From positions 1 through 42,923 of the forward strand of contig JANQJD010000006.1 of NCBI GenBank assembly GCA_028281845.1: a stretch of 42,923 bases of DNA, read 5' to 3'. Under the pieces are notes generated by a model that worked only from the letters and a program-made list of their open reading frames with translations, had not been told where the DNA came from and searched no databases. Both the position numbers and the translations under genes were made by a program. Source of the DNA: Rhodospirillales bacterium (lineage in GTDB: Bacteria; Pseudomonadota; Alphaproteobacteria; Rhodospirillales; Rhodospirillaceae). Positions 32,056-40,245 of this stretch are shown in pieces (position 1 is the stretch's first letter; every line of letters begins with the position of its first letter).

Positions 32056-32073
32056 TGTCTCATATACGAGACA
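32056..32073. promoter_or_regulatory. Palindrome TGTCTC-N6-GAGACA
   Basis: A perfect 6-bp inverted repeat lies 105 bp upstream of the second DUF6316-like gene. A related sequence lies at 25115-25132. Candidate operator. Confidence 0.35.
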
Positions 32074-32177
32074 GTTTATTGTTCCTTAGACGGGTAAGTT
32101 GTGAGACCAATCGCATTGAAATCTGTTCAACTGTGTAGACTTTCAGCTGTTGGATTTTGGCTATTTGGATGGATTCA

Positions 32178-32462
32178 ATGGCTCGAAGAAAGCTAGATTC
32201 TAGTGACTTCAGCGCAAAAAGACGCTCCCCTAGAGTGTTTGAGCAATCCAACCTGTGGTACTTCCTAACCAGAGAAGGTACACGTGGTCCTTTCCCCGAC
32301 CGAACGTCAGCTCAAAGAGAGCTGATAGCCTACGTCGCTACACTTAGATACATAGAGGAAGAGCGAAGTGACCTCCTCCAAGATATCGATACCGAGGATG
32401 TCGAGATCATTGAGATGGAGATCCCAAGATTTTGTGGAGGTGGTGGACCCGCACGGAACTAA
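32178..32462 (+). CDS. DUF6316-like protein (copy 2)
   Basis: From ATG 32178 this 94-aa protein starts MARRKLDSSDFSAKRRSPRV and contains LWYFLTREGTRGPFPDRTSA, the same core as the protein at 25374 (HWWVATREGDRGPYP). It has an additional acidic C-terminal part (DLLQDIDTEDVEIIEMEIP) ending in a glycine run (CGGGGPARN). ATGs at 32157 and 32169 are alternatives without SD; GGATGG lies 6 nt before 32178. It is plausibly a small regulator of unknown target. Confidence 0.65.
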   Translation: MARRKLDSSDFSAKRRSPRVFEQSNLWYFLTREGTRGPFPDRTSAQRELIAYVATLRYIEEERSDLLQDIDTEDVEIIEMEIPRFCGGGGPARN

Positions 32463-32590
32463 AAAAGTAGATCTTGTGATCGATGCAGTCACAGGATGAT
32501 TTTGTCTCAGTTGGAAAAGAGTCAAGATGGATCGTTCCTAGTAACCCGGATTGACTAAACAGATATTTCTACGCAACGGAGGGAGGAGAA

Positions 32591-33850
32591 ATGATGAGAT
32601 GGTTCTTGATTGGATCGCTAATCGTTGTGTCCGGTTGCTCCACCACAGTGCAACAAGCAACGGTTATGGATGCGATAGAAATTACTGACCCCACCAAAGT
32701 CAAGCCGATCGCTATAACCAAAGTCGCAGCCACCATACGACGCGGAACTGTAGTTGGTAGCCTCAAAGTCGGTGGGTTTTGCGCGGGAAACGAAGAGGTT
32801 AAGTGGCGGTCCGGCAACAAGGTATTCTTAGATAGCGAAGATCTTGTTGACGTGTTCAGAGAAGAACTGGAGGTAAATGGCTGGCCTGTTGTTGGTTCAA
32901 CGGAAGACCTCTTCCAGGGTTACGACGTTAGTGGCGCCGAAGTCTTGGTCGCCGCACGGTTGACGGATTTGGAAACGATACTATGTGCACCAATGTCTGG
33001 TTTCGGCAATTGGGATACGAAGGGTTCGATGCGCATGGATGTCGAGTGGCAGATCTACTCCCCTGCTAGAAGATCGTTGATTGGCACAATTGAAACAAAG
33101 GGTTCAGCAGAGATCACCAAAGCAGGTGACGACACCTCATATGAGCTTCTCGCGCAATCATTTGGAATTGCGGTAAACAATCTTCTAGCAAGCCCAAAGT
33201 TCTTAGGCTTAGTCGAGCGGTCGGAGGGGCTTATCACTACGCCAACGAGTGTTGGTGCACTAAAAATCGACAACAAGTATCGTAACTACCAAACCTTGGA
33301 AGCCGCCATAACCGCCGCAAAGAAGTCTACTGTGGTGGTTCGAACCGCAAGCAGTCACGGGTCAGGTTTTGCAATCGGCGACGGAAGTTTCGTGTTGACT
33401 AACAGCCATGTCGTAGGAGACGCGCAGATTGTTAGCTTGGTCACTGAAGGTGGCATTGTTTTAGAAGGAACAGTCTCTAAAGTCTCAAAAGAGAGAGACA
33501 TTGCGGTAATCACCGTCGACGCACTGAGACTTCCAGCCCTCCATATCAACAGTAGCGTTCCAGGGTCTGGTGCCCAAGTTCTCGCGGTAGGTTCGCCTTT
33601 GGGTGAACAACTCACCGGAACGGTTACCTCTGGAATCGTAAGCGGGTTGCGTCAAGTGGACGGATACAACTGGATCCAGAGTGATGCTGCCATAAGCCCC
33701 GGCAACAGTGGAGGGCCTTTGTTAGACCAAAATGGCTCCGTAGTTGGAATCGCAACGGCAGGTTTCCAAACTTCAGGTTCTCAGATTGGACTCAATCTGT
33801 TTATACCTATCGCAGACGCGTTAGCGTTTGCTGAACTCCGATTGGAATAG
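32591..33850 (+). CDS. HtrA/trypsin-like serine protease lipoprotein
   Basis: The 419-aa protein has a lipoprotein signal (MMRWFLIGSLIVVSGC, acylated Cys16). An N-terminal domain of about 200 residues follows (VFLDSEDLVDVFREELEVNG, WQIYSPARRSLIGTIETKGS), recalling secretion- or lipoprotein-type ligand domains. The C-terminal half is a trypsin-like domain of the DegP/HtrA type with triad His273 (TNSHVVGD), Asp303 (KERDIAVITV) and Ser373 (SPGNSGGPLL). No PDZ domain follows. It should be anchored to the inner leaflet of the outer membrane facing the periplasm, as Ser follows the cysteine. GGAGGGAGGAG precedes the ATG. The fusion of a lipoprotein domain to an HtrA core suggests a dedicated envelope sensor-protease. 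Confidence 0.9.
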   Translation: MMRWFLIGSLIVVSGCSTTVQQATVMDAIEITDPTKVKPIAITKVAATIRRGTVVGSLKVGGFCAGNEEVKWRSGNKVFLDSEDLVDVFREELEVNGWPVVGSTEDLFQGYDVSGAEVLVAARLTDLETILCAPMSGFGNWDTKGSMRMDVEWQIYSPARRSLIGTIETKGSAEITKAGDDTSYELLAQSFGIAVNNLLASPKFLGLVERSEGLITTPTSVGALKIDNKYRNYQTLEAAITAAKKSTVVVRTASSHGSGFAIGDGSFVLTNSHVVGDAQIVSLVTEGGIVLEGTVSKVSKERDIAVITVDALRLPALHINSSVPGSGAQVLAVGSPLGEQLTGTVTSGIVSGLRQVDGYNWIQSDAAISPGNSGGPLLDQNGSVVGIATAGFQTSGSQIGLNLFIPIADALAFAELRLE

Positions 33851-33899
33851 TTACATATCGAGAGCTGAAGATCGCGGAAGGCCTGAGCTCGGACGTTAA

Positions 33900-34082
33900 T
33901 CTTGGATCAAGATTCTCACTGCTGACCACGAAGACACTTTAACCGTCACTGGTTTGCATCTTGCTCCAGCACATGAGCAAACTCGCGCTTTCCTTGACGG
34001 CACGAAGCTCAAATTGGAGATTATCAATACCATTCGGGTAAACAAAAAAGTGCGAAAGGCTCTCAACAGTTCTGGCAAATGA
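33900..34082 (+). pseudogene. Coding-like frame without a start codon
   Basis: After an in-frame TAA the sequence reads WIKILTADHEDTLTVTGLHL, APAHEQTRAFLDGTKLKLEI and INTIRVNKKVRKALNSSGK to a stop at 34082. The composition is that of a real small protein, but there is no ATG, GTG or TTG near its beginning. It is either a truncated remnant or uses a rare start (ATT 33912). No family was recognised. Confidence 0.3.
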
Positions 34083-34169
34083 CTTGCCTATCAACATTTG
34101 TTAACCTTGATGTCCCGGGGTTACTTCAAACCTAGGGACTTCGAAGCTCCCGCTGATTGGGAGACTTCG

Positions 34170-34370
34170 ATGAGAGTGTTGTCCAAAAAACAGGTTCGCG
34201 AGTTAGTCTTGTACTCACCGCAACATATTGCTCGACTTGAAAAAGCCGGGTTGTTTCCTGAGAGAATTCAGCTTGGCCCAAATCGTGTCGGGTGGTTCGA
34301 GCATGAAGTACTGGAGTGGCTCAAAGAGCGGGCCGACAAACGGAAACACGTCACGGCGCTTCCTAAGTAA
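34170..34370 (+). CDS. AlpA/excisionase-family regulator
   Basis: From ATG 34170 this 66-aa protein reads MRVLSKKQVRELVLYSPQHI, ARLEKAGLFPERIQLGPNRV, GWFEHEVLEWLKERADKR. This is the MerR-like winged HTH of AlpA/phage-regulator proteins, with the usual SxxHIxRLxxxGxFPxxxxLGxxxxGWxxxEVxxWL order. Family members activate prophage and island genes or act as excisionases. GGGAG lies 7 nt before this ATG; the frame from 34098 has no SD. A strong terminator follows within 10 nt. It marks an integrative element, but no integrase is in the window. Confidence 0.9.
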   Translation: MRVLSKKQVRELVLYSPQHIARLEKAGLFPERIQLGPNRVGWFEHEVLEWLKERADKRKHVTALPK

Positions 34371-34378
34371 GCGTCTGG

Positions 34379-34406
34379 AAGCGGGCCTCGGCCCGCTTTC
34401 TTTTTC
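34379..34406 (+). terminator. Rho-independent terminator after the AlpA-type gene
   Basis: AAGCGGGCC and GGCCCGCTT form a perfect stem closing a 2-nt loop, followed by TCTTTTTC. It lies between the AlpA gene and the convergent XRE gene. Confidence 0.85.
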
Positions 34407-34666
34407 TACCTATGCAGTTCCTGAGCCACGGCTTCCACAAAATGACTTACATCCACGCTCAGAGCATCAGCAATCGCAAAGACCGTATCAAGAGACGGAT
34501 GTCGCTTCCCTCTTTCCAACATATTGACATACACCAAACTCAAACCGGCATCTGCAGCTACCTGTTCCTGTGACATTCCGCGTTCATTCCGAAAACGCTT
34601 CAGTACAATTCCAAACGGCTGCGCGGTCCGCGCCTGCGAGGGTTGTTGTGCTTTCTTCTTGGCCAC
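34406..34666 (-). CDS. XRE-family regulator
   Basis: The 86-aa protein has a basic start (MAKKKAQQPSQARTAQPFG) and a clear Cro/CI-type HTH: LKRFRNERGMSQEQVAADAG, LSLVYVNMLERGKRHPSLDT, VFAIADALSVDVSHF. It starts at GTG 34666, and the mRNA may begin just upstream, because no SD is seen. It is divergent from the membrane-protein gene at 34746 across an AT-rich palindrome that it probably binds, giving autoregulation and control of the neighbour. Confidence 0.88.
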   Translation of the reverse strand: MAKKKAQQPSQARTAQPFGIVLKRFRNERGMSQEQVAADAGLSLVYVNMLERGKRHPSLDTVFAIADALSVDVSHFVEAVAQELHR

Positions 34667-34701
34667 AGGCCAAGCGTGAACACAAAGCTGTCATTCGGTA
34701 A

Positions 34702-34730
34702 TAAACTATAGTATATAAAACTATAGTTTA
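34702..34730. promoter_or_regulatory. Palindromic operator/promoter between XRE and membrane-protein genes
   Basis: TAAACTATAG (34702-34711) and CTATAGTTTA (34721-34730) are perfect inverted repeats around TATATAAAA. They lie in the 79-bp divergent spacer and are the likely XRE binding site. Confidence 0.65.
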
Positions 34731-34745
34731 ATTTTTTCAGAGGCT

Positions 34746-35417
34746 GTGGTGTCTGAAGGATTTCGCGAGCCAGCGACAAAAAGAAGTTTCCTGCCCGTCA
34801 TCGCCCTCATCATTGGCGCACTTAGTATCGTTGTTCCTTTCGCCGGTGTCCTCGCGCTAATTGTGGGCCTCGCTGCATTCGTACAAACACCTTCGCGCAG
34901 GTGGATGTCCGTTGTTGCCTTGGTACTTGGCGCTTTGACGACTCTCATCACGCTCTGGGGCTTTCTTGCACGTACAGGCGGTTTTGAAAGCACTGAAGCG
35001 AGTGAATTTCGTTCTCGCATAGAAAGTACAATTGCAGAGTGTAACGGAAGGTATTTTGCGATCGCAAAACGACGCAAGGGGACTGGCAGCTACCGGGATT
35101 TGATTTCTCTTGAGCCATTTCGGTTCGAGTTGTCCGAACCACACATTGAGATCCAATCAGTAGAAGTCTCGCCCGCTGAGAAAGAAAATGGAGTCACGTG
35201 GAAAGGGGCGGCTCTCGTCACAGCGGATCGCTATCGTTTTTCTGATGATGCAGAGTGGATCAGTCACAAAGACGGCGGTACACCAATCTTCCAAGCTGTC
35301 AATCGCTACGGCATGCCATTCCAACCAACTCTCGTTCGGGTAGTGAAGAAGAATGGAGTATGGGATTGGGGAGGGCTCCAGGAAGACGTCCCATCCATGA
35401 ACTGCCCAGGAAGCTGA
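34746..35417 (+). CDS. Membrane protein with DUF4190-like N-terminus
   Basis: The 223-aa protein has hydrophobic segments at about 15-46 (VIALIIGALSIVVPFAGVLA) and 53-73 (MSVVALVLGALTTLITLWGF), the repeated LGxLSIxxPFAG pattern of DUF4190 proteins. A soluble domain of about 140 residues (FRSRIESTIAECNGRYFAIA onward) then lies outside or inside the membrane. I do not recognise that domain. GTG 34746 has AGAGG just upstream. It is divergent from the XRE gene and probably repressed by it. The function is unknown. Confidence 0.75.
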   Translation: MVSEGFREPATKRSFLPVIALIIGALSIVVPFAGVLALIVGLAAFVQTPSRRWMSVVALVLGALTTLITLWGFLARTGGFESTEASEFRSRIESTIAECNGRYFAIAKRRKGTGSYRDLISLEPFRFELSEPHIEIQSVEVSPAEKENGVTWKGAALVTADRYRFSDDAEWISHKDGGTPIFQAVNRYGMPFQPTLVRVVKKNGVWDWGGLQEDVPSMNCPGS

Positions 35418-35424
35418 CTCTGTT

Positions 35425-35609
35425 CTAGAATCCTTGCTTGCTGGTCACCCGTTCCCCGATTTCCTTGAGAAATTCAATGCGTCGTTGAATGTTTGCTTCT
35501 TCATTGAGGTCCGTAGCGCCATGGACAACGAATGGATCGAATCAGTCCAAGCCAGGATCTCATCTTCAAGCTCTCAAATTCCCTCCTCAATCTCATCAAT
35601 TCGACCCAT
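35425..35609 (-). pseudogene. Broken small gene (one stop, one frameshift)
   Basis: On the minus strand AAGGAG lies 8 nt before ATG 35609. The frame reads MGRIDEIEEGI, an in-frame TGA, then ELEDEILAWTDS. The coding pattern then moves to another frame as DPFVVHGATDLNEEANIQRR and IEFLKEIGERVTSKQGF to a stop at 35425. Joined, these give a coherent acidic helical protein of about 60 aa. The TGA could come from CGA by one change. The total length is not a multiple of three, as expected for a frameshift. A sequencing error or recent decay could explain it. No family was recognised. Confidence 0.5.
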
Positions 35610-35674
35610 ATGAGATGCTCCTTTTGCCGTGGCTACCAGTGTACAAGAGTCCACGCACAGTTCTTCCGCAAGAA

Positions 35675-35703
35675 GAAAAACCCCATGTTCAAACACGGGG
35701 TTT
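35675..35703 (-). terminator. Rho-independent terminator after the DUF2958 gene
   Basis: On the minus strand AAACCCCGTG pairs with CATGGGGTTT (one wobble) and is followed by TTCTTCTT. It lies 9 nt after the DUF2958 stop. Confidence 0.8.
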
Positions 35704-35711
35704 CTAACCAC

Positions 35712-36044
35712 CTACGCAAGAATTCGTTGGTGACGTCGCGCCTCCTCCGCATACTGCGATAGGCTCTTCTTAGCCTTGAAGTAGCGATCACGCTCGATTT
35801 GTGGGAAGCCTTGATATGACTCCAGCTCATCGAGTGATACCGAACCCAATTCGGGGAATCCCAAACCGAGGTCACAAAGACCAAAGCACATGCTGTCCTC
35901 ATCCAGTTCAGTGAGTAGCCACGTGGCACTTCCACCAAAGATCTTGACCACCGGTTCAAAATCGATGGAACGTTCGGGATCTTCCAATTGCCGTTTGTGG
36001 TTTTCGCGAAGCAGTTTCTCCAGTTCTTTCGTCAGTAGTTTCAT
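35712..36044 (-). CDS. DUF2958 protein
   Basis: The 110-aa protein starts MKLLTKELEKLLRENHKRQL and contains FEPVVKIFGGSATWLLTELD, MCFGLCDLGLGFPELGSVSL and QIERDRYFKAKKSLSQYAEE. These are the conserved blocks of DUF2958 (KLLTxEL, ATWLLTELD, FGLCDLGxGxPELGxVSL, ERDxxFxaxxxLsxYaxxAR). The family is common on conjugative plasmids and ICEs near antirestriction and DNA-transfer genes; its activity is not known. GAGGAAA lies 7 nt before the ATG. It is the last intact gene of the leftward mobile-element block. Confidence 0.93.
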   Translation of the reverse strand: MKLLTKELEKLLRENHKRQLEDPERSIDFEPVVKIFGGSATWLLTELDEDSMCFGLCDLGLGFPELGSVSLDELESYQGFPQIERDRYFKAKKSLSQYAEEARRHQRILA

Positions 36045-36313
36045 GTAGATTTCCTCGTCGTAAACAAGAGCGCTTGTGCGCTCACTTCAGCGTACGACCG
36101 GATTCACATTCGACTGAGGACGGTTAAGTGACCGCGAACGACAACTTTCAAATGCGGATACGCAGGGGGATACGCATGCGGTACAAGCATACCCCTCAGA
36201 TTAAATACAACTGGTCGATTTCACTTTGTAAATCAATGCGTTAGCAACCCATCAAGAAAAGTGGTGCCCGCAACAGTCTTTACTTGCAAAGACACCCACC
36301 CTCCGCCCTGTAG
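36045..36313. other. Spacer with two GGATACGCA repeats
   Basis: Two direct copies of GGATACGCA lie within 36155-36185, followed by a related GCATACCCC. They may be protein-binding sites. No gene was seen. Confidence 0.3.
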
Positions 36314-37318
36314 CTACAAGTGACACAGAAAGTGCTTCTGTCCTTGAGCACTCACCCATGCCTCATCAACACAAGCAGAATTAGGTCCTACGTTGGCCAG
36401 CCGTTCACCAAAGACTGGCATTTCTTTGAAAGCGGCAAATAGAGAACCCGTCTGAGCCGTAACGTCTTGTACAACCGATATCATCTGCGCGATCCGCTCT
36501 GGATAGGGTGAGAGCGTGAGGACTGAAAGATTCGGAATACCCCACTGTTTCCTGTACGCCTTAGTGGACTCAGCTGTTGCATAAGCCAACACCTTCCTAA
36601 AGTAGCTGTGACGCGACAGTGTCTTCGCGCGAATCGTGTTGGTGTGTTCACACTCGACCGCGTAGAAACGATAGGTTTTCTTGCCATCCACTAGATGCTC
36701 AATACCAAATAGGAAATCGGGTTCGAGCTCTACCGAATATCGATGCACCTGACCGCCTTTCGAAAACTGCCAACAAACATCTACCGAAAGCTTCGGTTCC
36801 TCAGACTGGGCACGATTGAGCACTTCAACCATACTCACAAAATCGAGGTTCGGATGTCGTTGAAGCCCAAGCCGGATCGACGAAAGCGCTTCACAAATCA
36901 TCACCCCATGGGAGAAGGGACCTAGCGACTTGGACACTACCAAGTCAGATTGCGTTGGGAATCCCATACGGACGAGCGCCCTTCTCCCCGCGTCACTGAG
37001 CGTGTAATAACTGGGCGTCGCTCTGAAGAGGTGGTTACGTCGTTGTTGCTCTGGCCAGTTGAGATACGCACCGCGATCTTGCGTATTCGTTTCATGAAAC
37101 AGATTGGTCAGCGCATCCCGAAATCGAGGCTTGGATTTACCACGCACTTCTGGAGGTAATAACGCCCATATCCAATCTGAATTGAGGTATGGCAATTGGG
37201 ATAGTAGCTTGAGGATTTCGACGTCACGCCCTGTGAGCATCTTGTAGCGCCCGGATGAGCTTCGCACACCGCGTACACGTCGACCGTTCGCATCTGTCGT
37301 ATGTATTCGCTGATTCAT
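36314..37318 (-). CDS. Replication-relaxation family protein
   Basis: The 334-aa protein matches the Replic_Relax family. An N-terminal winged-helix region (GRDVEILKLLSQLPYLNSDW) is followed by repeat-like HTH segments with a typical YYTLSDAGRRALVRMG. The larger C-terminal domain has RYSVELEPDFLFGI and YRFYAVECEHTN, which resemble a restriction-endonuclease-like core and are common in the family (E-x-D, E-C-E). Members are found on mobile plasmids and ICEs and are thought to bind origin or transfer DNA. It lies just downstream of the coupling ATPase in the same direction. The catalytic potential of the E-D-E residues is inference. Confidence 0.82.
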   Translation of the reverse strand: MNQRIHTTDANGRRVRGVRSSSGRYKMLTGRDVEILKLLSQLPYLNSDWIWALLPPEVRGKSKPRFRDALTNLFHETNTQDRGAYLNWPEQQRRNHLFRATPSYYTLSDAGRRALVRMGFPTQSDLVVSKSLGPFSHGVMICEALSSIRLGLQRHPNLDFVSMVEVLNRAQSEEPKLSVDVCWQFSKGGQVHRYSVELEPDFLFGIEHLVDGKKTYRFYAVECEHTNTIRAKTLSRHSYFRKVLAYATAESTKAYRKQWGIPNLSVLTLSPYPERIAQMISVVQDVTAQTGSLFAAFKEMPVFGERLANVGPNSACVDEAWVSAQGQKHFLCHL

Positions 37319-37423
37319 GACGAATACATACAGCCCTACTGCGATCGCGTAAACGAGCCGTATAGTCAGCAGTGTTGAATAGCGAGTAGCCTTGGATAGC
37401 TACGGGCAGGCCAAAATTTTTCG

Positions 37424-39565
37424 CTAGCGTTCCCAATCTCCATCAATTCCACCATCGTCTTCGCTTGATGGTTCATCGAGACCGGATTCCGGTGAGGGTG
37501 CTTCACCTTTCCAGTCGATTCGGTAACAGTACGCTTCACGCATATTCTCGATCATCGATCTGTGGTCCTCTTCCGACATACGCGGGTGCTTCTCAAAGTC
37601 CGTTTCGGGTACCTTGATGGAAATAGCCTGGTTCGTCACATCGCGAAAGTAGGCAGCGAAACCATATTTCGGCTGCTCCACAATGAACCGTGAATCAGTA
37701 CGCATTGCCTGCGCAAGACTACTAACTCCTTCGGTAACGTGGGACGCGTACTTTATCGAGGTGTTACTAATCAACGCCCCCTGCACATCGCTGCTAATTT
37801 GAGAGAGGTTCTGATGAGCGAGCACCATACCAAGATTCAAAGCTCGAGCTTGCGCCAGTATTACCGGCAACATTTCGTCACTACGGATGTAATCTTGGCA
37901 TTCGTCGATATAGAAAAATGTTGGGAGGCGTTCACTCCGAGGTTGTAGCTGTCGCTTCTCCGCTGCCAAGAGAGTTAGGGCGATCATAAAACGACCAAAC
38001 AACTCCGCACCTTCTTGCTGCATGAGCGCTTTACATGTGTTGATGAGGATAACTTTCGCGCTCCCCATTTCCTCGTACATGTTGAGCTTCGTATTCGGCG
38101 CGGCAAACATCCTGGATAATGTGCCAATGCTTTTTACCGCGTATATTCGATTGAGCACTTCTCCCTTCGTTCTCTTGTACGCAGGATCGTTGAACTTACT
38201 TTCGAAGAAACGCCGACCATCACCACTCATCCTCGAGAGATGGCTTCGATACGACGCTTCACCGCCAGGTTGTTCCAACAGCACTGTTAGATCTTCGAGC
38301 GTAGCACCGGGAACTTGGAGCATAAGTTCAATGGAAAACCGCAAGAGCGTACTTTGCATGCTGGTCAATTTGGCATCGAGCAACGAGCGAAAAACGTACT
38401 CAAGCATCGACTGCGTTGAGTTTTTGAGGATTTCTTCATCTCGAAATGACAGCTCCTCAGTGGCGTCACGTGCTAAGAGATCGAAAAGATTGAGGGCTGC
38501 TGGATATTGATTGTCCTCGACATCAATGAGCACCAACTTTCCTTCAAGGTCCCCACCTGGTCCAAAGCGATCCAGACCTTCGATCCCTTTGATCAGATCT
38601 CGCTTACTTTCCATCACAATGACGGAGGCTTGATCTTTTGCAACTAGATCGAAGTCACGATCCAACTGGGTGGACAGTAAATTGGTCTTGCCTGATCCCG
38701 TCGGGGCAATGATCCACTGATGTTCAAATCGGAGCTTCTGCGGTACACGGTACGGAATCTGTGCTTCACAAATCCGGAGCAAAGGGGTGTGCTTCAAATA
38801 TGCATAGGCAGGGTCTTCCCCTTCGTACTCTGTGACGGATATTGCTTCAGTTCGCGCATTGGTTGCCGTTGGCTCAAGGCCAGAAGCTTCGCACATGTTT
38901 CGATTGAGCACCTCTCGTAAGTGTCGAAAACAACTCGTGTTGCGCACATCTTCCAAGTAGAACGAAATGTAGAGGTCAGCAATTGCCGGTCGAAGATCGC
39001 AAGTCTGAGACAACGGTACTTCAGCGACAATGTCCCCCTCTTCGCCATCAAATGTGGGCAGCTGCATCAAGAAATCATGGAAACTGCGTTTGATGACTCG
39101 TTGAGCGAGCTGTCGATTGGCTTCGATATCGTTGTGCTTAGCAATCAGGTCGCTTAGATGATCTCGGTAGCGCGCTCCTTCCAGGGAATTACAAATTGCG
39201 GGTGGTTTAGCAACCCTGGTTATCACCAAGTTTTCCAGTTCGAAGAGATCGATAACGACTTGGACCATCTCGTCATAGAGCGCTTCGGGCAGGCTCTCAG
39301 GCAAACTACGAACGATTGGCCCACCGAACTCGATGACTTGGTCATGAAACGGTTTCTCATCACCGATGAGCTCGAGCGCTCGTTCATAGAGTTGATTGCA
39401 CGCGTCTTTTGCATGCTTTTCTTTTCGACCCGGAGAGTTCAAGTAGATGCGGTACCCCGCATACGCAAGTCCCACTGGAATGAAGAGATACCAGTAGATT
39501 ACAAAAACACTAAGGAGCACGAGAAAGGCGAGAACGAAAAAGAGCTCGCCGATGTTCTTATCCAT
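37424..39565 (-). CDS. VirD4/TraD-like conjugative coupling ATPase
   Basis: The 713-aa protein has two N-terminal TM helices (about 6-42), a large variable domain, Walker A IAPTGSGKTNLL (Lys293) and Walker B FFYIDECQD (Asp554, Glu555). Later motifs (QARALNLGMVLAHQNLSQIS and ALISNTSIKYASHV) are those of type IV coupling proteins and FtsK/HerA-type ATPases. Family members pump DNA, or DNA with relaxase, to the mating channel at the inner membrane. The ATG follows the stop of the 173-aa TM protein directly, so the two are coupled. The lack of a relaxase in the window means the substrate and partner lie elsewhere or the element is mobilisable only. Confidence 0.88.
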   Translation of the reverse strand: MDKNIGELFFVLAFLVLLSVFVIYWYLFIPVGLAYAGYRIYLNSPGRKEKHAKDACNQLYERALELIGDEKPFHDQVIEFGGPIVRSLPESLPEALYDEMVQVVIDLFELENLVITRVAKPPAICNSLEGARYRDHLSDLIAKHNDIEANRQLAQRVIKRSFHDFLMQLPTFDGEEGDIVAEVPLSQTCDLRPAIADLYISFYLEDVRNTSCFRHLREVLNRNMCEASGLEPTATNARTEAISVTEYEGEDPAYAYLKHTPLLRICEAQIPYRVPQKLRFEHQWIIAPTGSGKTNLLSTQLDRDFDLVAKDQASVIVMESKRDLIKGIEGLDRFGPGGDLEGKLVLIDVEDNQYPAALNLFDLLARDATEELSFRDEEILKNSTQSMLEYVFRSLLDAKLTSMQSTLLRFSIELMLQVPGATLEDLTVLLEQPGGEASYRSHLSRMSGDGRRFFESKFNDPAYKRTKGEVLNRIYAVKSIGTLSRMFAAPNTKLNMYEEMGSAKVILINTCKALMQQEGAELFGRFMIALTLLAAEKRQLQPRSERLPTFFYIDECQDYIRSDEMLPVILAQARALNLGMVLAHQNLSQISSDVQGALISNTSIKYASHVTEGVSSLAQAMRTDSRFIVEQPKYGFAAYFRDVTNQAISIKVPETDFEKHPRMSEEDHRSMIENMREAYCYRIDWKGEAPSPESGLDEPSSEDDGGIDGDWER

Positions 39566-40087
39566 CTAGAACTCTAGTGTTCTTTTTCCATGCTCATGTT
39601 CTCGAACGACGTTTGCTTCAAGAAACTCCTTGAGCATTGGTAACTTAGATTCAAGCTCTTGTTCGTATGCACGTGCGTCAGCCGGTGTCTCAGCGTGATA
39701 CACGTCAGGAGTTCCATCTAGCACACTTCGAATGGACAACCAGAATCCTTGTGGCCTACTTTCGTAATACGTTCTATCTGAGCTACTCTTCTGTCGAAGC
39801 GCATCGAGTGGACGTTCGAAGATGATCCGATCCTCGAGCCGATTGCTCTTAATGATGTGTTTTTCCTCTTCCGAGAAATCGATCGCGATACTCACCGTGT
39901 GATAGCTTTTTTGTGACTTCTGGAATCGAAAATAGTCATAGATCACAAAGGGGATGATGAAGAAACCAAGTATTGGAATGACAATCGATACGATACAGCC
40001 AATAACAATCACCCAACCAGGAACCTTTCCAACGATAAACGCCTCACCGCCTTGCGGTTGTTCTTCGCGCTCTATTTCCACTCGCAT
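39566..40087 (-). CDS. TM protein coupled to the VirD4-like ATPase
   Basis: The 173-aa protein has an acidic start (MRVEIEREEQPQGGEAFIVG), a hydrophobic hairpin (about 23-50: GWVIVIGCIVSIVIPILGFF and IIPFVIYDYF) and a soluble C-terminal domain (SIAIDFSEEEKHIIKSNRLE onward) with a charged end. GGGAGGAG lies before the ATG. The gene abuts the ATPase start, so a membrane partner of the coupling ATPase is likely. I do not recognise the family. Confidence 0.78.
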   Translation of the reverse strand: MRVEIEREEQPQGGEAFIVGKVPGWVIVIGCIVSIVIPILGFFIIPFVIYDYFRFQKSQKSYHTVSIAIDFSEEEKHIIKSNRLEDRIIFERPLDALRQKSSSDRTYYESRPQGFWLSIRSVLDGTPDVYHAETPADARAYEQELESKLPMLKEFLEANVVREHEHGKRTLEF

Positions 40088-40119
40088 GCCCTACTCCTCC
40101 CAACAATTTCCCTCTGCGA

Positions 40120-40149
40120 CTATATATCAACTTATTTGACCATATATAG
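40120..40149. promoter_or_regulatory. AT-rich inverted repeat before the coupling-ATPase operon
   Basis: CTATATAT and ATATATAG are separated by 14 nt in the spacer upstream of the 173-aa gene. Candidate operator for the local XRE regulator or part of the promoter. Confidence 0.35.
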
Positions 40150-40245
40150 CGTATTTGTAAGTCCTAGACAGGGGCGCGCAAGCTACCTTTCTCAAGTCCG
40201 AAAGGTGGCATGCGGCAAAATTTAGGATGAGCTTGGATTGGCTCG

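Noticed and set aside
38022..38510. 162-codon plus-strand frame
   Set aside because: It is antisense to the VirD4-like ATPase with no start signal.
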